Positions 11,430-23,814 of a stretch of 64,000 bases of DNA are shown in pieces (positions within the stretch are counted from its first letter, which is position 1; each line of letters starts with the position of its first letter). The position numbers and the translations under genes are program-made. Below the pieces are notes generated by a model. The model had not been told where the DNA came from and searched no databases. It saw only the letters and a program-made list of their open reading frames with translations. Source of the stretch: Blumeriella jaapii (taxonomy: Eukaryota; Ascomycota; Leotiomycetes; Helotiales; Drepanopezizaceae); contig VWND01000075.1 of the NCBI GenBank assembly GCA_009599575.1, forward strand, positions 1,488,001 through 1,552,000, written 5' to 3'.

Positions 11430-12100
11430 AAAACGATTGTTTAAAAAATAAAAAAAATGCAAAAACGATTTTTATTAAAAAAAAAAAACATTTCCGAAAG
11501 CGTATTAATTAAAAAAAAAACTTTTATTCCAAACGTAAATAAAATTCAAATATATAAATAAAAAACAAATACGTATATTATTAATGCAATTATCGCATTT
11601 GCAAATATTATAGCTGTATAATTAAATCAGCGAACCATAAAAAAGCAAAGTGCTTCTGTCTTATTCGTCAAACCGATTAATATAAAAAAAAACGTCAGAA
11701 TCGAAAAAAAAAAAGATTTTGAAATTCGAAAAGAAATCGATAAAACTATTAAAAAAACATTTATAATAAAAAAAATTAACGATAATATAAAAGATATCGA
11801 TACCGACACTTCGGTTTAAATTATTTAAAAAGTATCAGCTTTTAAGCGCCCATTATTAATGCGAAGCGAAAAATAAATCGACAAATACATTAGTTCCGAA
11901 GCCGTCGACGAAGCTATTAAAAAAATTATAAAACAAAAGATTAAATTAAAATCCAACGATTTATTTAATACAAAAAAAAAATTCGATAAAATTATTAATA
12001 AACAAATTCTTATATTAAAAAAAACGAAAAAATTAAAATTATCCGAAAAAAAAACGATTTTAAATTAAAAAAAAACCAGAAAAAAATTTATAATATCGCA
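11430..12100 (+). pseudogene. B3 gag-protease linker
   Basis: A very Lys-rich degenerate frame (KKMQKRFLLKKKNISES and similar) continues from gag toward the protease and is shared with B4 (24860-24240). No known domain is recognised. Numerous poly-A slippages make the frame uncertain. Confidence 0.4.
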
Positions 12101-12320
12101 ATCAATTTAGCCGATAAAAAGAAATCCTCGGAAAAAATCAGCTTTTTAGCTTTCGTTATAAAAACCCAAAAGTCAAAACGACGAAATTGCTTTTACACGG
12201 CTATAAAAGCGCCAAAAAAAAAATTATACTTAAAAAAAGTACGACCGCTTTCGCTTTATTCGATAATAAAACCGAAATTAATTATATAAATTAAAAAACA
12301 GCCGAAGCTAATAATATTCC
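12100..12320 (+). pseudogene. B3 protease remnant, split by A2
   Basis: The frame reads LADKKKSSEKISFLAF and then FALFDNKTEINY. The active-site triad D-S-G is now D-N-K (12262-12270), the same Gly to Lys loss as in B4 (24025-24039). The gene continues at 32263-32480 after the A2 insertion. Confidence 0.7.
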
Positions 12321-12586
12321 TGTGACGACTCATTCTTTTGCCCCTCGTGTCACCCCAGCAATTACGTGTAGCTGCAAGCTTCCTGGTTTTCTGGTGGGTT
12401 TTTCCATCAACTGTGGAGATTATTTATATATATAAAGCTTTTTTTTTTTAGCAATCTCTGCCTTTTGTAGTTGTTAATTCTAAATAAATATTTTTGTTAC
12501 AAAACCAAAAGCTCGTTTCTTATATTATATAAACACGGCGACCAGTCGACTGATTTCCCAGCCTTTCGATTAATTAAATCGTTATA
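12321..12586 (+). repeat. A2 5' LTR (266 bp)
   Basis: The repeat runs from TGTGACGA to TCGTTATA, with the ending derived from TCGTCACA by two C to T changes. The 3' LTR at 31997-32262 is the same length, and there the damage is at the start (TATAACGA) instead. Confidence 0.95.
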
Positions 12587-12669
12587 TTATCAACAACTTT
12601 TTTTCTACGCTGGCGACGGCGTAAACTATTTTTTTCTTCGAATTCTTTACGGGTTATACCAAAATGATC

Positions 12670-13677
12670 GACCGGTCGTAAAAAGGTTTATTTCCGCATT
12701 TCGCGAAAAATAGCTTTTGTTTAACGATCTTCCTTTTAGTAAAGTTTTTCAGCTCCTGTTATTACATTTTAACCTTTCTTTTTTTAATTAGCAAAAAAAC
12801 AGCCTTCTTTAGAAGCTTCTTTTTCTGAAAAACAGTCCTTCCCCCGAGGAAAAAAAAACAAAGGAAAAGGCAAAGCGTCAACCATTTCGCCTGCTATTTT
12901 CTTGCAGCCTAGCGCTAAAAGCGTTTAGTTGAGACTTTTGCAAAATCAACTGAAAAAAGCGCAAAAGCGTGAACGACAATTTCTGGAAATTATACGACTG
13001 CGGCAAACCTTTTAATTAAAGCGTTTAGTAGAATTTATCGAACGTGTTTTTGCTAATCGCGAATTTGTTGCTTTATTTCTTCGCAACGTTTTATTTCAAT
13101 TAACAAACGCTGCAAATCAATCTTTACGCTTTTCGCGAATTTTTTTTGAATTTCCCTTTGACGGCCAAAACTTTAGCGCGTTTTTTAAACGCTATGATTT
13201 CTATTTATCTGCTGATTTTCGATTAGTTCGCATAAAGCGCGTTTCGAATTTTAAATTTAAATTAAATAATAATAAAAATTACAAAATACGTTATTAAAAA
13301 CTAAAATTTTCGACAACTTCGAATTTTATTACGATTATTTCGCTAGCGATCGATTCCGCAAGAATTATATATTCGATCAAACCGAAAGCGTAGCAAAAGA
13401 GTTTTTTATTCCGCGTATTTTAAACCGTTCCGACCTTATACTTTTCGAAAAATTAATAAAAAAAATCGCCGATTTCCTGGCCGATCTTTTAAACGTTTAA
13501 AAGGCCGAAAACGAATTTAAAATACTTGTAATAAATACGCACGACGACTTTTAGCGCTTTTACCTACGATTTTCCATTTTCGCAGCGAACGCTTAAATAC
13601 GAACTAATAAACAGCTTCGGAACGTTTTTCGCGATTAAATATCAAAGCGTTTACGAAAAAAGCTGCATTTGAAATAA
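12670..13677 (+). pseudogene. A2 gag remnant, split by B4
   Basis: The readable segments are the same as in A1: LAPR-type basic N-terminus, SDRFRKNYIFDQTESVAKEF and IPRILNRSDL at 13340-13440, and ISKRLRKKLHLK at the B4 junction. The frame resumes at 27221. Gag is assigned by position. Confidence 0.5.
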
Positions 13678-13944
13678 TATAAAAATAGGTAGGAAAACCA
13701 GACTGATACGGCCACATGTCGGTGGGTAAAATATTCTTGGGAATTCCTAGAAAAAACTGAAAAAAGGAAAAGAAAAATAAATAAAAGTATAAATTAAACT
13801 GCGTATTTGTGGTACTATTTAAAAGAATGCTTTGCTTTTATACTTATTAAAAATAGTTAATAGCAAAAGGTCTCGGAAAAGTCTATGCTTTAATCATAGC
13901 TAAAACTATCAATTCTTATAAATACAAAATATCACCGTTTTATA
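13678..13944 (-). repeat. B4 3' LTR (267 bp)
   Basis: On the plus strand it reads TATAAAAATAGG to CCGTTTTATA, which is the reverse complement of the B LTR with RIP changes at both ends. Its partner is 26954-27220. Confidence 0.95.
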
Positions 13945-14039
13945 TTTTATTTCAAACAATATACGTAATCGTTTCTGATTACGACCAAAGAAAAATATAA
14001 CTTTAATAAATGCAATCTAATTTATTTTATATAATTTAA

Positions 14040-17000
14040 AAACCAATTAATTAAAAACCGAACTTTTTAGTTTTATACTTTTTCGGTTTTCTAACCCGTT
14101 TTTGGCTTTTTTGCTATTGGCTCCTGCGGAAAAATAACGTTTCGCTTATCGTTTAAATTATTTTATTTATTTTGCTCTTTTGAAAAATAGCTCGATAAAA
14201 TATCAATCGAAATATCGTTTAAATTTACGAACGTTTAATAGTTTTTTCGTCGATAATATTATTAAGCGTCGCCGCGACAAATGCTTTTTACGATTTTTTT
14301 TTGTAAATAATAAATTTCAGTTTCTAAACGTAATTCTACGCTTTGCAAAAAGCGTTGAAAAGTTTTGTATTAAAATCGTAAAAGTAATCGATTAATTCGT
14401 CGTAATTAAAACCGATTAACGCTTTTGCTTCGCGTAAAACTAATAGGTCGGATTACGGTTGTTTGCCGACGAATGCTTTTGAAAAAACTTCGAAACTTAT
14501 AAAAAAAACTATTTTACGAAATAATTCGAAAATAATCGTTTGCAATCGAAACTACCGAAAATATAATAATTGCTTTCGCCGCAATATAAATAATATTAAA
14601 TAGCTTATCGAAGCGTCGTTTTCGAAATGGTTTTTGTATTTCTGCGCTATATAATTATTCGAGTAAATTAGCATCGCGCCGTCGGTTTTTTAGGTTTTGA
14701 ATCTGACGAAAACCTTTTGCTTAATCGAAAAGCTAATAAAAATTATTTTATTTTTTATTTCGTAGCCTTCGGTTTCGTAATTCGATAAAATAGCCGAGGC
14801 CATTGCTTTAAACGCGCTGAAATACGAAAAAGCTAAGCTTTTCTAAATGGTTTTAATTAATTTAGCGTCGTAATATAATTATAAATAAGCTTCGATTATT
14901 TCCGAATTATATACAAATGCAAGCAAAACGTAATAATCGAAAATAGCGTCGGTAAAATCTTGGATTTTTTTCTTTTTTTTAAAAATCGGCGATATCGAAC
15001 TTTGTAATCGTAATACGATCGGAACCAGCGAAACCTAAAGCGATCGAAACGTTAAAATATGCTACGAAGCGGCAGTTTCCAAAGTTTCGAATAATTAAAA
15101 CAGCGAAATAAAAGCCGAGATGCATTTTAAAAGCTTATTAAATAAAATTATAAAGCATATTAGCGAAAAAGGCTATAAGCGCTTCCTAGGTTTTAATTAA
15201 TCGAAAGTAATATTTATATATAACTATTTTTTTTTTTATAAAATGCAGCAATAGCTTATTTTTTCCGTTATGCGATTTTATATAATTAACGAATTCGCAG
15301 CTTAATTTAAGCAGATTTTAAAATATATTTTCGGTCGAAAAGCCAGAAAAGTCGGCTTTTGGAAATATTCGTTGCTTTTATTTTTCTACGTTTTAATCGA
15401 ATTTTATAATCGCGCTAAAAATCTTAGAATTTGTTTTAAAATTCGCGTAGCCCAAATAAGCTTTAGCGCGCGTTTAAATAATTTTCGCAGTTTTTCGTCG
15501 AAATATAAATTGATTATTAAAATTAATTTCGAATACGTCGTAATTTAAATTTTTAATAACAGCGAATTAATCAGCGAAGCCGATAACGTTAACTTTTTTT
15601 ATAATCAAATCGCAGTACGCCGCGTAACAGCGTACGTAAAAATAGCAGAATTTGTCGTTTTTTTTAGCGTTAACGTTATTCGTAAAAACGAAATTAAAAA
15701 ATCGAAGTTTTTTAACGAAAAAAAGCTCGAATAAAAACGGATCACCGTTTTCAAAAGTTTTTTTTTATTTTGCTTTAACGTATTATACTTGCAGTTTTCC
15801 GAAAAAAGCTTAGTTTAATTTTCGTTCGAAGCAAAAAAAAAAAAGCTAACGAGTTTATTTGATTTTTATATAAAAGTGTCGAAGTAAAACTTTTGAATCG
15901 TTTTATCGTCGAAAGCGAAAATTTTAAATAAAATAATTTAATTTTATATTTTTTATATAATTTCTTCCGCGATAATTTCGATATTTTTTTTTAAACTTCG
16001 GTCGAATCGTATAATAATCGAAATCTTAAATACTTTTATCAAAATCTGAAATATTAACGGTAATAATACGACGTTTTTAAACGCAGCAAGCGTTTTTAAT
16101 ATTTGCGTATTTAATTTCGAAAAATCAAATTCAAAATCGTTTAAACTTTTTTTTTTCGGAATACTAAAATCTTTTGAATTTGATTTTATAAAATCGTCGC
16201 GTTTCCTGTTAATTAGTTTAAAGCTTATAATTCGGCGTCGATTTCCGGCTGTTTTTATTCGCGGTGCTTTTTTTGCTAACAACGTAAATAGTTTTTTTTT
16301 TCGAACAAAAAAGATTTCGAAAATATCGGCGCGCTTTTTTATATTTTTTGTTTTTATTTTTTCCGAAATCGTTTTTATAAATATAATAAATTTTTTATAT
16401 TCGAATAAGCGGTTATTTGCCGTTACGCTTTTAATTTCGTTTTCGGATTCGTTTTCGATAATTAAAAATAAAAATCGCCGAGTTATTTTAGCTATTTTAA
16501 AAATATTAATTGCTATTGCGTATATTTTTTCGAATTAAACGAAAATAATATTAGCTTCCTCGTTTCCTTCGTTGTTGTAAATTTAAAATATCGGAATAGC
16601 GTCGTTTTCTTTTTTCGGTATAAAAATACCGTATTTAGCGACGTTTAATTTTTTGCTTTAAAAAAAAGTTAAATTTAGAGTTTCGCAGCCGATTAGAATT
16701 TTTTTTAACGATTGTATAACGTCGTCGACCAGTTTGCAAACAGCTGTAAAAAAACTTATAAATCTGCGGGCCCTTAAATTATTAGCTTTCAGAGCTTGCG
16801 CTTTAAAAATATAAGCGTTTAATATTCAAACTCTTTTTTTAATAAAAGTAATAGTTTCGAAAAAGCGAGCGAAATGCCGAAATGAAATAACACCGGTGAT
16901 TTTGCTAAAAACGTATTTTTAAATATTTTTCTTTCGTTAATTTAGCAAAAAGCGCAAAACTCGGTTTGTTATTTCCTTTTTATTATTTCGAGCCTTTTTT

Positions 17001-17260
17001 GTTCCGGCGAAAACTTTTAAAACGTTGTCGTAATTCAGCAGAAATTTATCGTAATTAAAACTTTTGCGAACGAATTCAGCTTTAATAAAGCTTTTATAAT
17101 CGAATAAAAATTCGTTAACGTTTTCAATTATTATATCGAATTGCTTTATAAAGATTTTTACGAAAGCTGTTTATTAATTTGAAATAGCGGTATTATATGT
17201 TTGCTTAAACTCGAAAAAATTGCGTATAATAATTCCGTTCCAAAATAAATTAAAAATAAG
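14040..17260 (-). pseudogene. Unassigned ORF2 of B4
   Basis: This is the B4 copy of the post-pol ORF described at 36840-39960. On the minus strand it includes a 109-codon open stretch (16282 to 15953) reading AKKAPRIKTAGNRRR and then DFSKLNTQILKTLAAFKNVV. The same words occur in B3 at 37720-38050, so the frame is genuine. The family is unknown. Confidence 0.55.
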
Positions 17261-17546
17261 TTTGCCAGATTTAGCAATATTTTATTTAAAAAACGATATA
17301 ATACTTAGGGGCGCCTATGGGTGGGATTACAACCGATTCAACACCGAGTCAAATCCGAGTTAACACTTGGCGTAAAATTAACTCCGAGTATAATCAGAGT
17401 TAACACGCGATTAAATGAAAATTAATCTTAGAGTTATTAAAAATTAATAAATACAATAGGTTGTGTAAAAATTCAAAGCTTCGAGAAAAATACAAATCTT
17501 ATACGAATTTGTTATTACACTTTATCAACGCTTTTATTAACACTAC

Positions 17547-18360
17547 CTCGCCGCCACCACCTCGTCGCCACCATTACCACCACCACCACCACCACCACCA
17601 CCACCACCACCACCACTACCACCTCGCTGCCACCACCTCGTCGCCACCACCACCACCATCATCACCACCACCACCCACCCATTACCACCACCCACCTCGC
17701 TGCCACCACCTCGCTGCCACCACCTCGCTGCCACCACCTCGTCGCCACCATTACCACTATTACCACCACCACTACTATTATCACTACCACCATCTGGTCG
17801 CTACTACTACTATTACGACTACTATCACTACCACCACCACTACTATTACTATCATCACCTCGTCGCCACTATTATTACCACCACTACTATCACTACTATT
17901 ACTACTATCATCACCACCACTATCACTACTACTACTACTATTTTTTGCCACCACCACCCCGCTGCCACCACCTCGTCGCCACCACCACCACTACTATCAC
18001 CACCACTACCACCACTACCACCACCACCACCATTATCACTACTATCACCACCACCACCCACTATCACCACTACCACCACCACCTCGCTGCCACCACCTCG
18101 CTGCCACCACCTCGCTGCCACCACCTCGCTGCCACCACCTCGCTGCCACCACCACCACCACCACCACCACCACCACCACCACACCACCATTACCCACCAC
18201 CACTACCACCATTACCACCACTACCACCACTACCACTACTATCACCACTACCACCACTATCACCACTACCACCATTACCACCACTACCACCATTACCACT
18301 ACTACCACCATTACCACCACCCACCACCATTATCACCATTACTACTACTACTATTATTAT
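17547..18360 (+). repeat. ACC trinucleotide array with 15-bp CCACCACCTCGCTGC units
   Basis: The C-rich strand of the D1 left arm. Runs of (CCA)n are interspersed with a 15-bp minisatellite, at least five perfect tandem units at 18081-18155. CTA and TTA variants are frequent and are what CpA to TpA would produce. Long open frames here are artefacts of the three-base period. Confidence 0.95.
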
Positions 18361-18454
18361 TATTTCGCTAATACTATTTTGCTAGAAAAATAACGAAAAG
18401 CCGAACAGCCGAACAGCCGAATAGCCGAACAGCCGAATAAGCTGGGTAGTTACA
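18361..18454. repeat. D1 central spacer with 8-bp AGCCGAAC repeats
   Basis: The spacer between the two opposed arrays holds about five tandem AGCCGAA(C/T) units at 18399-18437. The remainder is AT-rich with no recognised content. Confidence 0.7.
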
Positions 18455-19032
18455 ATGGTAGCAGCGAGGTGATAGCAGCGAGGTGGTGGCAGCGAGGGTG
18501 GTGGCAGCGAGATGATGGTGGTAGTGATGATAGTGGTGGTGATGGTGGTAGTGGTGGTAATGGTGGTAGTGTGATGGTAGTGGTGGTAGTGGTGGTAGTG
18601 ATGATAGTGGTGGTAATGGTGGTAGTAGTAGTGGTAGTGGTGGTAGTGGTGGTAGTGATAGTAATGGTGGTAGTGGTGGTAATAGTAGTAGTAATGGTAG
18701 TGGTGGTAGTAGTAGTAGTGGTGGTGGTGGTGGTGGTGGTGGTGGTGGTGGTGGTGGTGGTGGTGGTGGTGGTGGCAGCGAGGTGGTGGCAGCGAGGTGG
18801 TGGCAGCGAGGTGGTGGCAGCGAGGTGGTGGCAGCGAGGTGGTGGTGGTAGTGGTAATAGTGGTGGTGGTGGTGGTAGTGGTGGTAGTGGTGGTAATAGT
18901 AGTAGTGGTGGTGGCGACGAGGTGGTGGCAGCGAAGTGGTGGCAGCGAGGTGGTGATGGTGGTGGCAGCGAGGTGGTGGCAGCGCGGTGGTGGCAGCGAA
19001 ATGGTGGCAGCGAGATGATGGCAGCGAGGTAG
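18455..19032 (+). repeat. GGT trinucleotide array with 15-bp GAGGTGGTGGCAGCG units
   Basis: The G-rich strand of the D1 right arm, the inverted counterpart of 17547-18360. A pure (GGT)n run spans about 18716-18775 and five tandem 15-bp units span 18776-18840. TAG interruptions fit TpG to TpA change. It could pair with the left arm as a very long hairpin. Confidence 0.95.
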
Positions 19033-19159
19033 TGTTAGCGGAAATATTATTTAGTGTAGTATTAAATAAACGTGGGTTAATATAAGATTTTTAATTTAAA
19101 TTCGAAAAGTTTGGTATATATTAAATATCGATTTAATTTAGTTGTATAAATTTGTTTCG

Positions 19160-19530
19160 GTGTTAACACCGAGTATAATCAGTATAATCGATGTTAACAC
19201 CGATTATACTCGGTGTTTAAATCGTCACATCGATGTAAGAGTAAACCGCGCTATTTCGGTATTGACACCGATTAGCAATCGATTATACCCGGTTTTAAAA
19301 CCGATTATACACCGATTACAATCGGTTTTAAAACCGATTATAATCGATTATAATCGAATTAAAACCGGTTATAATCGGTGTATAATCGATTATAATCGGT
19401 TCATAATCGATTATAATCGGTGTATAATCGGTTTTGAAACCGATTACAATCGGTGTATACCCGTTTTTAAAACCGATTATAATCGGTGTATACCCGGTTT
19501 TGCAACCGGGTATAATCGGTTGTGATCCGA
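19160..19530. repeat. Palindromic AT-rich minisatellite in D1
   Basis: Repeats of CGATTATAATCG, often extended to ACCGATTATAATCGGT, alternate with GGTTTTAAAACC-type palindromes at irregular spacing. The left end of D1 (17330-17400) carries related words (ACCGAGT, ATAATCAGAGT). The open frame through this stretch (DYNRC repeats) only mirrors the satellite. Confidence 0.85.
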
Positions 19531-19559
19531 CCCTAGATAAGCCGTACGGTATCGATAGG

Positions 19560-20140
19560 TTTATTAATCAGAAAAATGTATTATATTTATTAAAAAATAA
19601 ATAGAAAAAAATACGGAAATTGTAAAATATTTGTATCCAAAAGTTACGAAAATCCGCATGCTATTTTTTTAATAAATTATAATTATTCAAATAAGCACCC
19701 GTTTAAAACAGCGAAAAAAAATAAATAATACAAAAAATAGCAAATAATAAAATACATAAAAAATAGTTTTCGTAAAATATACGAATAATATAAATATATC
19801 AAATATATAACTCAAACATATACAAAGCTTTTGTTCTAATAAACAAAAATACAATCAAACAAAAAAAAATACAATAAATATCCCAAATAATATAAAAAAA
19901 AGTTTTAAAAATAAACAGCGTATATAAAAAAATAATTAAATTGTAGCAAAACAAAAACAATAAAACAATATATAATAAAAGGGAAAATAATAAACAACAA
20001 AAACAATAGAACAGTTAGTAAACAATTTTGTAAGCACCTTTTTCCTTTTCGGTCATAAATGGAATCACGATTTAAATTATGCTTTTAGCAGCGGAATTAT
20101 CGTTCGGCTGTTTTCAAACTTTTTCAAAAGGTTTTTTTTT
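19560..20140 (-). other. AT-rich spacer between B4 pol and ORF2
   Basis: This very AT-rich, low-complexity stretch has no supported gene. The B3 counterpart is 36180-36740. D1 inserted at its ORF2-proximal edge. Confidence 0.6.
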
Positions 20141-20149
20141 TCAAAAGTA

Positions 20150-23100
20150 TAATCGCTTTGATCGGAATCGTCGTCGAAATCGCTGAAATCGGAATCGCTT
20201 TCTGATTCAGAATTCAAAAGATAAATTTATTGATTTTTTTTGTAAAATCGCTTTAATCGATTGGCGGCGAACGTTTCTTTTAGTTTTGTTTTATCGAATT
20301 TCGTAAACTTATAATAACTTTTATTTAATTCGGCCTCGTATATTTCGTAAAATCCGAGCCATTTATAATTAAGCTTAATATCGACCGATTTATCGATAGC
20401 GCGCTAAACGTCGTAAACTAAAACCAAATTTTTTTTTTTAATTAACGTTTTTTTTTAAATTTTAATTTTATTTCAAACTTTTTTAGCTGCCTTTTTATAT
20501 TTTTTTTTTTTTAAAATTATCTTTTTTATATTTATATCGCGATAATTTAGCTATTTAAATTTTATTGCTAATAAATCTGCTTTTGTTTTTATTTTAACCA
20601 CGTTATAAAACTTTTATACAAGCCATTTTGTTTTTAAAAACAATCGAGGGTTTTTGCCGTATTATAAAAAATAAAATCATTTTAATAAAAGCGTATATGC
20701 ATATACGCATAGCAAAAAGCATTTCCGAAAATTTCCGCGACCAACGCTTATAACTTTTTCGAATAGCTTTTAAAAAGCCGTTAAAAATATTTTTATAGTT
20801 TCGTTTAACGGATCCGTTGCTTTTCGAATTGTAAATTAAAATTTAAATACGCTAAATTCCGTATTTTTTTATAAAAGTTTCGATAACGTTTTTGTTTTCG
20901 AATTTATTATCAACGTTTAATTTGCTAAACAAACCGTATCGATATATAACGTCTTTTCAAAAAAAAATTGTTATAGCTTCGGAAATAGCGTTTCGGAAAA
21001 ATCGCTTTTTAAATTATTTAAATAAATCGTCGATAGCGAATATAAAGCACGTATGCCCGCGGTCGATAATCGGTACGCGTATAACGTCGAAGTTAATTTT
21101 TTCCTAAATTTCAAAAAACTACGTCGGATATAATAAATTCTTTTTTCGGCCAAGCTTTCGTTTTTAATAAAAAATGCAGCTTTTAACGAAAGCTTTGCAA
21201 TTTTCGAAGTATTTTTTCTATTAAAAATCGTTTTTAATTCGATAATAAATAGCTTTAGTTTTTCGATAAAATACTTTTTCGTAAGCTTTTTTTATAACTT
21301 AAAACTTATCGGCCTTATTATTTATTATTAGCCGTTTTTAATATATATTATTTTTTATTTTATACAACTTTCTATCGGCTAAAATATAATCGAAAGCCTG
21401 GTTTTTAAATAATTTAAATTAATAATTTAGCATATTAAATAATTTAAATAAAATAGTTAAATAATATACGATTAAATAAAAGTTTTCGGTTTCGTAATTA
21501 TCGATCAAAAGTTTATTTTCGTCGCTAATCGGCTCATCCCGATCGTTTTCGGTTAAATCTATTCGTAATACTAGCCGAAATAATAACGCGAATACTTTTT
21601 CGGCCCGAAAATTAATGTTTTTTATTCGCGATGCTAGCCGAAATAATAACGCGAATAATTCTTGGCTTTGTAAAACCCAAAGCGCAAATAACGAAGCAGC
21701 CGATTTCGTCAACGATCTATTCGTTAATATTTTATTCGTTTTATTCAGCGAAATCAAACGATAAAAACGTTTTCGTTTAAAAAGGCCGTCTGCCGTTATA
21801 TTAATTATTTTTTTAATATACCTGACTTCGAAATCTATAAATCGTATCTAAGCTATTTAATTAATAACGAGCGCTTTTGATAAATCATTAGCTTTTTTAT
21901 TTAATTAATCGACAAAAACTTTTGCGTTTGTTTTCAAAATAAAATATACATCGTATAATTCGCTTTTTATTTTTTTTATTGCTTTAAAAACGCCTCGATA
22001 TTCCCGTTTAATAATATCGTAGCGTGCTTCCGCGAAAAACCATAAGCCGCTTTCGAATCGTAAAAAATGCCGCTTTTTGTTTTTATCGATTTGTTGCAAT
22101 ACCGCTTTTTAATCGAAAATATTAGCGTCGATAATCAAAATAATTTTTTCTGCGTCTAGGCTGTAATCGATCCGCATAAACGATAAAGCCGATAAAAGAT
22201 CGTTTTTAAAAACTTTTATAATTTTGCTTTGTTTTTCTTTCTAAACGAAATCGATTTTTTTTTTATCGTAGCGTAAATAAATACAATTTTCTGAAAAAAG
22301 TTTTTAATTTAATTACGGTAATAAATCACAACGCCAATAAAAGCTTTAGCTTCGGTAATATTTTCGCACCTTTCCTATTCGCAGATTTTTTTAATTTTTT
22401 TTCGTTAAAAATAGCGGCCAGCGCTATCAGTCATATAACCGACGATATTTATTTCGGATATGCAAAATTTTAATCGAAAACTAATAATAGCTTTGGCTTT
22501 TTCGAAACAAACCATAACTTTATCGATATTTTAAATATATTTTATTATATAACGTCGAATTTCAGAAAAAATCTTTTTATTATTATAATATAATCTGAAA
22601 CTTTTTATTCCGACGTCGTTAATATAAAAAAAAGCAATATCAAAAATGCAAATTATAAAAATCTTATATACGACTTTTACGAATTAAGCGATTAAATTAA
22701 TAGCTTTTATAAATACTTTCGTTATACGCAATAAACCGATTAAAATTTAAATTGCCGTTATATTTCGAAATCGTAGATTAAATATTAAATAATCGTAGCC
22801 GAAAAACAAATCGAAAAAAAAAGCGATCGTTAATTCTGCGAATTCGTTTAAAAATTAATCGACGTTAAATAATACGTTAGCGTTTCGTATCGTTATTTTG
22901 TTTATTTCGACGATTGCGATAATAAATTTATAAATGCTTTTTTTTTTTTTCGCAACGATAAACCATTTGTTTTTATATAAGCCGTGGCAAAATTCGAAAA
23001 TCCTTTACTTAATTCGTTTTTTTAGCATTTCGACTATTTTATTTTAAAAAACTTTAGAAACTGAAAAAGTCTTTTTTTGCCAAGCTTTGTAAAACACGGT

Positions 23101-23810
23101 TTTAATATCGATATAAAGCGTAACGTTAAAGCTGAATTGGCCCATTTCGGTAAAATCGAAAGCTATAGCCTTTTTTCGATTGCGTAAGACTTCGTATAAA
23201 ACTTTTTTCTTTTTTGGCAAAAATTAGATTCCGATTGCTAAATTATTAAATCGTTTTTTTATAAATCGGCTGTCAAATAATAAGCTAGAAAATCGGCCGG
23301 TAATAAATTTTTTAAATTCGCTAATAACTAATTAAAATAATTTTGTTATTTTATTTTTTTCGAACCAATCGTTTATTTTTTCGAAAATATTCCCACCGAA
23401 TTCGCCAAGATTCACGAATCGTATTTTATTAGCTTTGCGTTTATAAAAAATGCTAATATTAACACAAAAAAATAAAATATATAAATCGGGTTTGTCTAAC
23501 ACGAAAACGAAATCTTCGGAATTTTTATTTCCGAATTAATAACCAAAAAATATTAATATTGGCCAATTTTACTCGCGATGCCATTTCGATTAATAACGTA
23601 AATGCTTTTTACCGAATATTTTCCAAGTTTTATTATAACCCAACGTTTATTCTAAAACCAAAGCCGGCTATTCGTTTCCCGATAAAACGTCGACTAAAAA
23701 GATCTTATCGCCGGCGACGATGATTTAATTCTAAAAAAATCGGTTCCAGTTTCAAAAAAAAGCTTTTATCTGACCGTTCTCGGTGTATTTGAAATTGACG
23801 AAGCTTTTCA
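20150..23810 (-). pseudogene. B4 pol remnant (RT, RNase H, integrase)
   Basis: On the minus strand, RT spans about 23230-22250 and has its catalytic box changed to YIND (22615-22626). RNase H/connection is clear at 22099-21905 (QQIDKNKKRHFLRFESGLW), a segment typical of a broad fungal gypsy lineage with FLDDVG-type RT. Integrase spans about 21330-20690; its third catalytic Glu is now Lys (20804-20806) in NSKSNGSVKRN. Pol ends in an Asp/Ser-rich tail (about 20215-20155). No chromodomain is seen. Confidence 0.8.
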
Positions 23811-23814
23811 AAAT

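Larger units (their letters stand above)
9087..12320 (+). mobile_element. B3, left part: giant Ty3/gypsy element (5' LTR, gag, start of protease)
   Basis: B3 inserted into the A1 integrase (left flank ACTAT). This part runs from the 5' LTR to mid-protease, where A2 interrupts it after ATTCC. The second part resumes at 32263 with the same ATTCC. Together they make about 11.2 kb, long for a Ty3/gypsy element; the extra length is an ORF after pol. Confidence 0.9.
12321..13677 (+). mobile_element. A2, left part: chromovirus 5' LTR and gag
   Basis: A2 inserted in B3 with a perfect 5-bp duplication ATTCC (12316-12320 and 32263-32267). This part holds the 5' LTR and gag up to the B4 insertion at 13678. 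A2 without B4 is about 6.4 kb and is the only A copy here with both ends. Confidence 0.95.
13678..17303 (-). mobile_element. B4, left part: 3' LTR and ORF2 of a complete B element
   Basis: B4 lies reversed within A2 gag. ATAA flanks it on both sides, and the uninterrupted A1 and A3 gag sequences read through that site. This part holds the 3' LTR and the post-pol ORF2, up to the D1 insertion at 17304. B4 without D1 is about 11.3 kb and is the only B copy here with both LTRs complete. Confidence 0.95.
17304..19549. mobile_element. D1: foldback-like non-autonomous DNA element with GGT/ACC arms
   Basis: This 2246-bp insertion in B4 lies between pol and ORF2. The matching site in B3 (about 36700) is continuous, and TA is duplicated on both sides (17302-17303, 19550-19551). 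The left end begins CTTAGGGGCGCC and the right end, reversed, begins CCGTACGGCTTA. Both then share an imperfect inverted repeat ending GGATYACAACCGATT. Inside, an ACC-rich array (17547-18360) faces a GGT-rich array (18455-19032). No transposase is encoded. TA duplication and terminal repeats suggest mobilisation by a Tc1/mariner-type enzyme in trans, which is inference. Confidence 0.75.

Noticed and set aside
14180..14395. 71-codon plus-strand frame
   Set aside because: Antisense to B4 ORF2, whose frame is confirmed by B3.
17461..19032. Long open frames of His/Thr/Pro, Val/Trp/Gly and WWQRGG-type repeats on both strands
   Set aside because: They follow from the three-base period of GGT/ACC arrays and the 15-bp unit; all frames are open on both strands at once, so they are not genes.
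19142..19525. 127-codon frame with DYNRC repeats
   Set aside because: It translates a palindromic minisatellite; no independent coding signal.
19160..19530. Possible CRISPR array from repeated palindromes
   Set aside because: No fixed repeat-spacer spacing, no unique spacers, no cas genes, eukaryotic transposon context.
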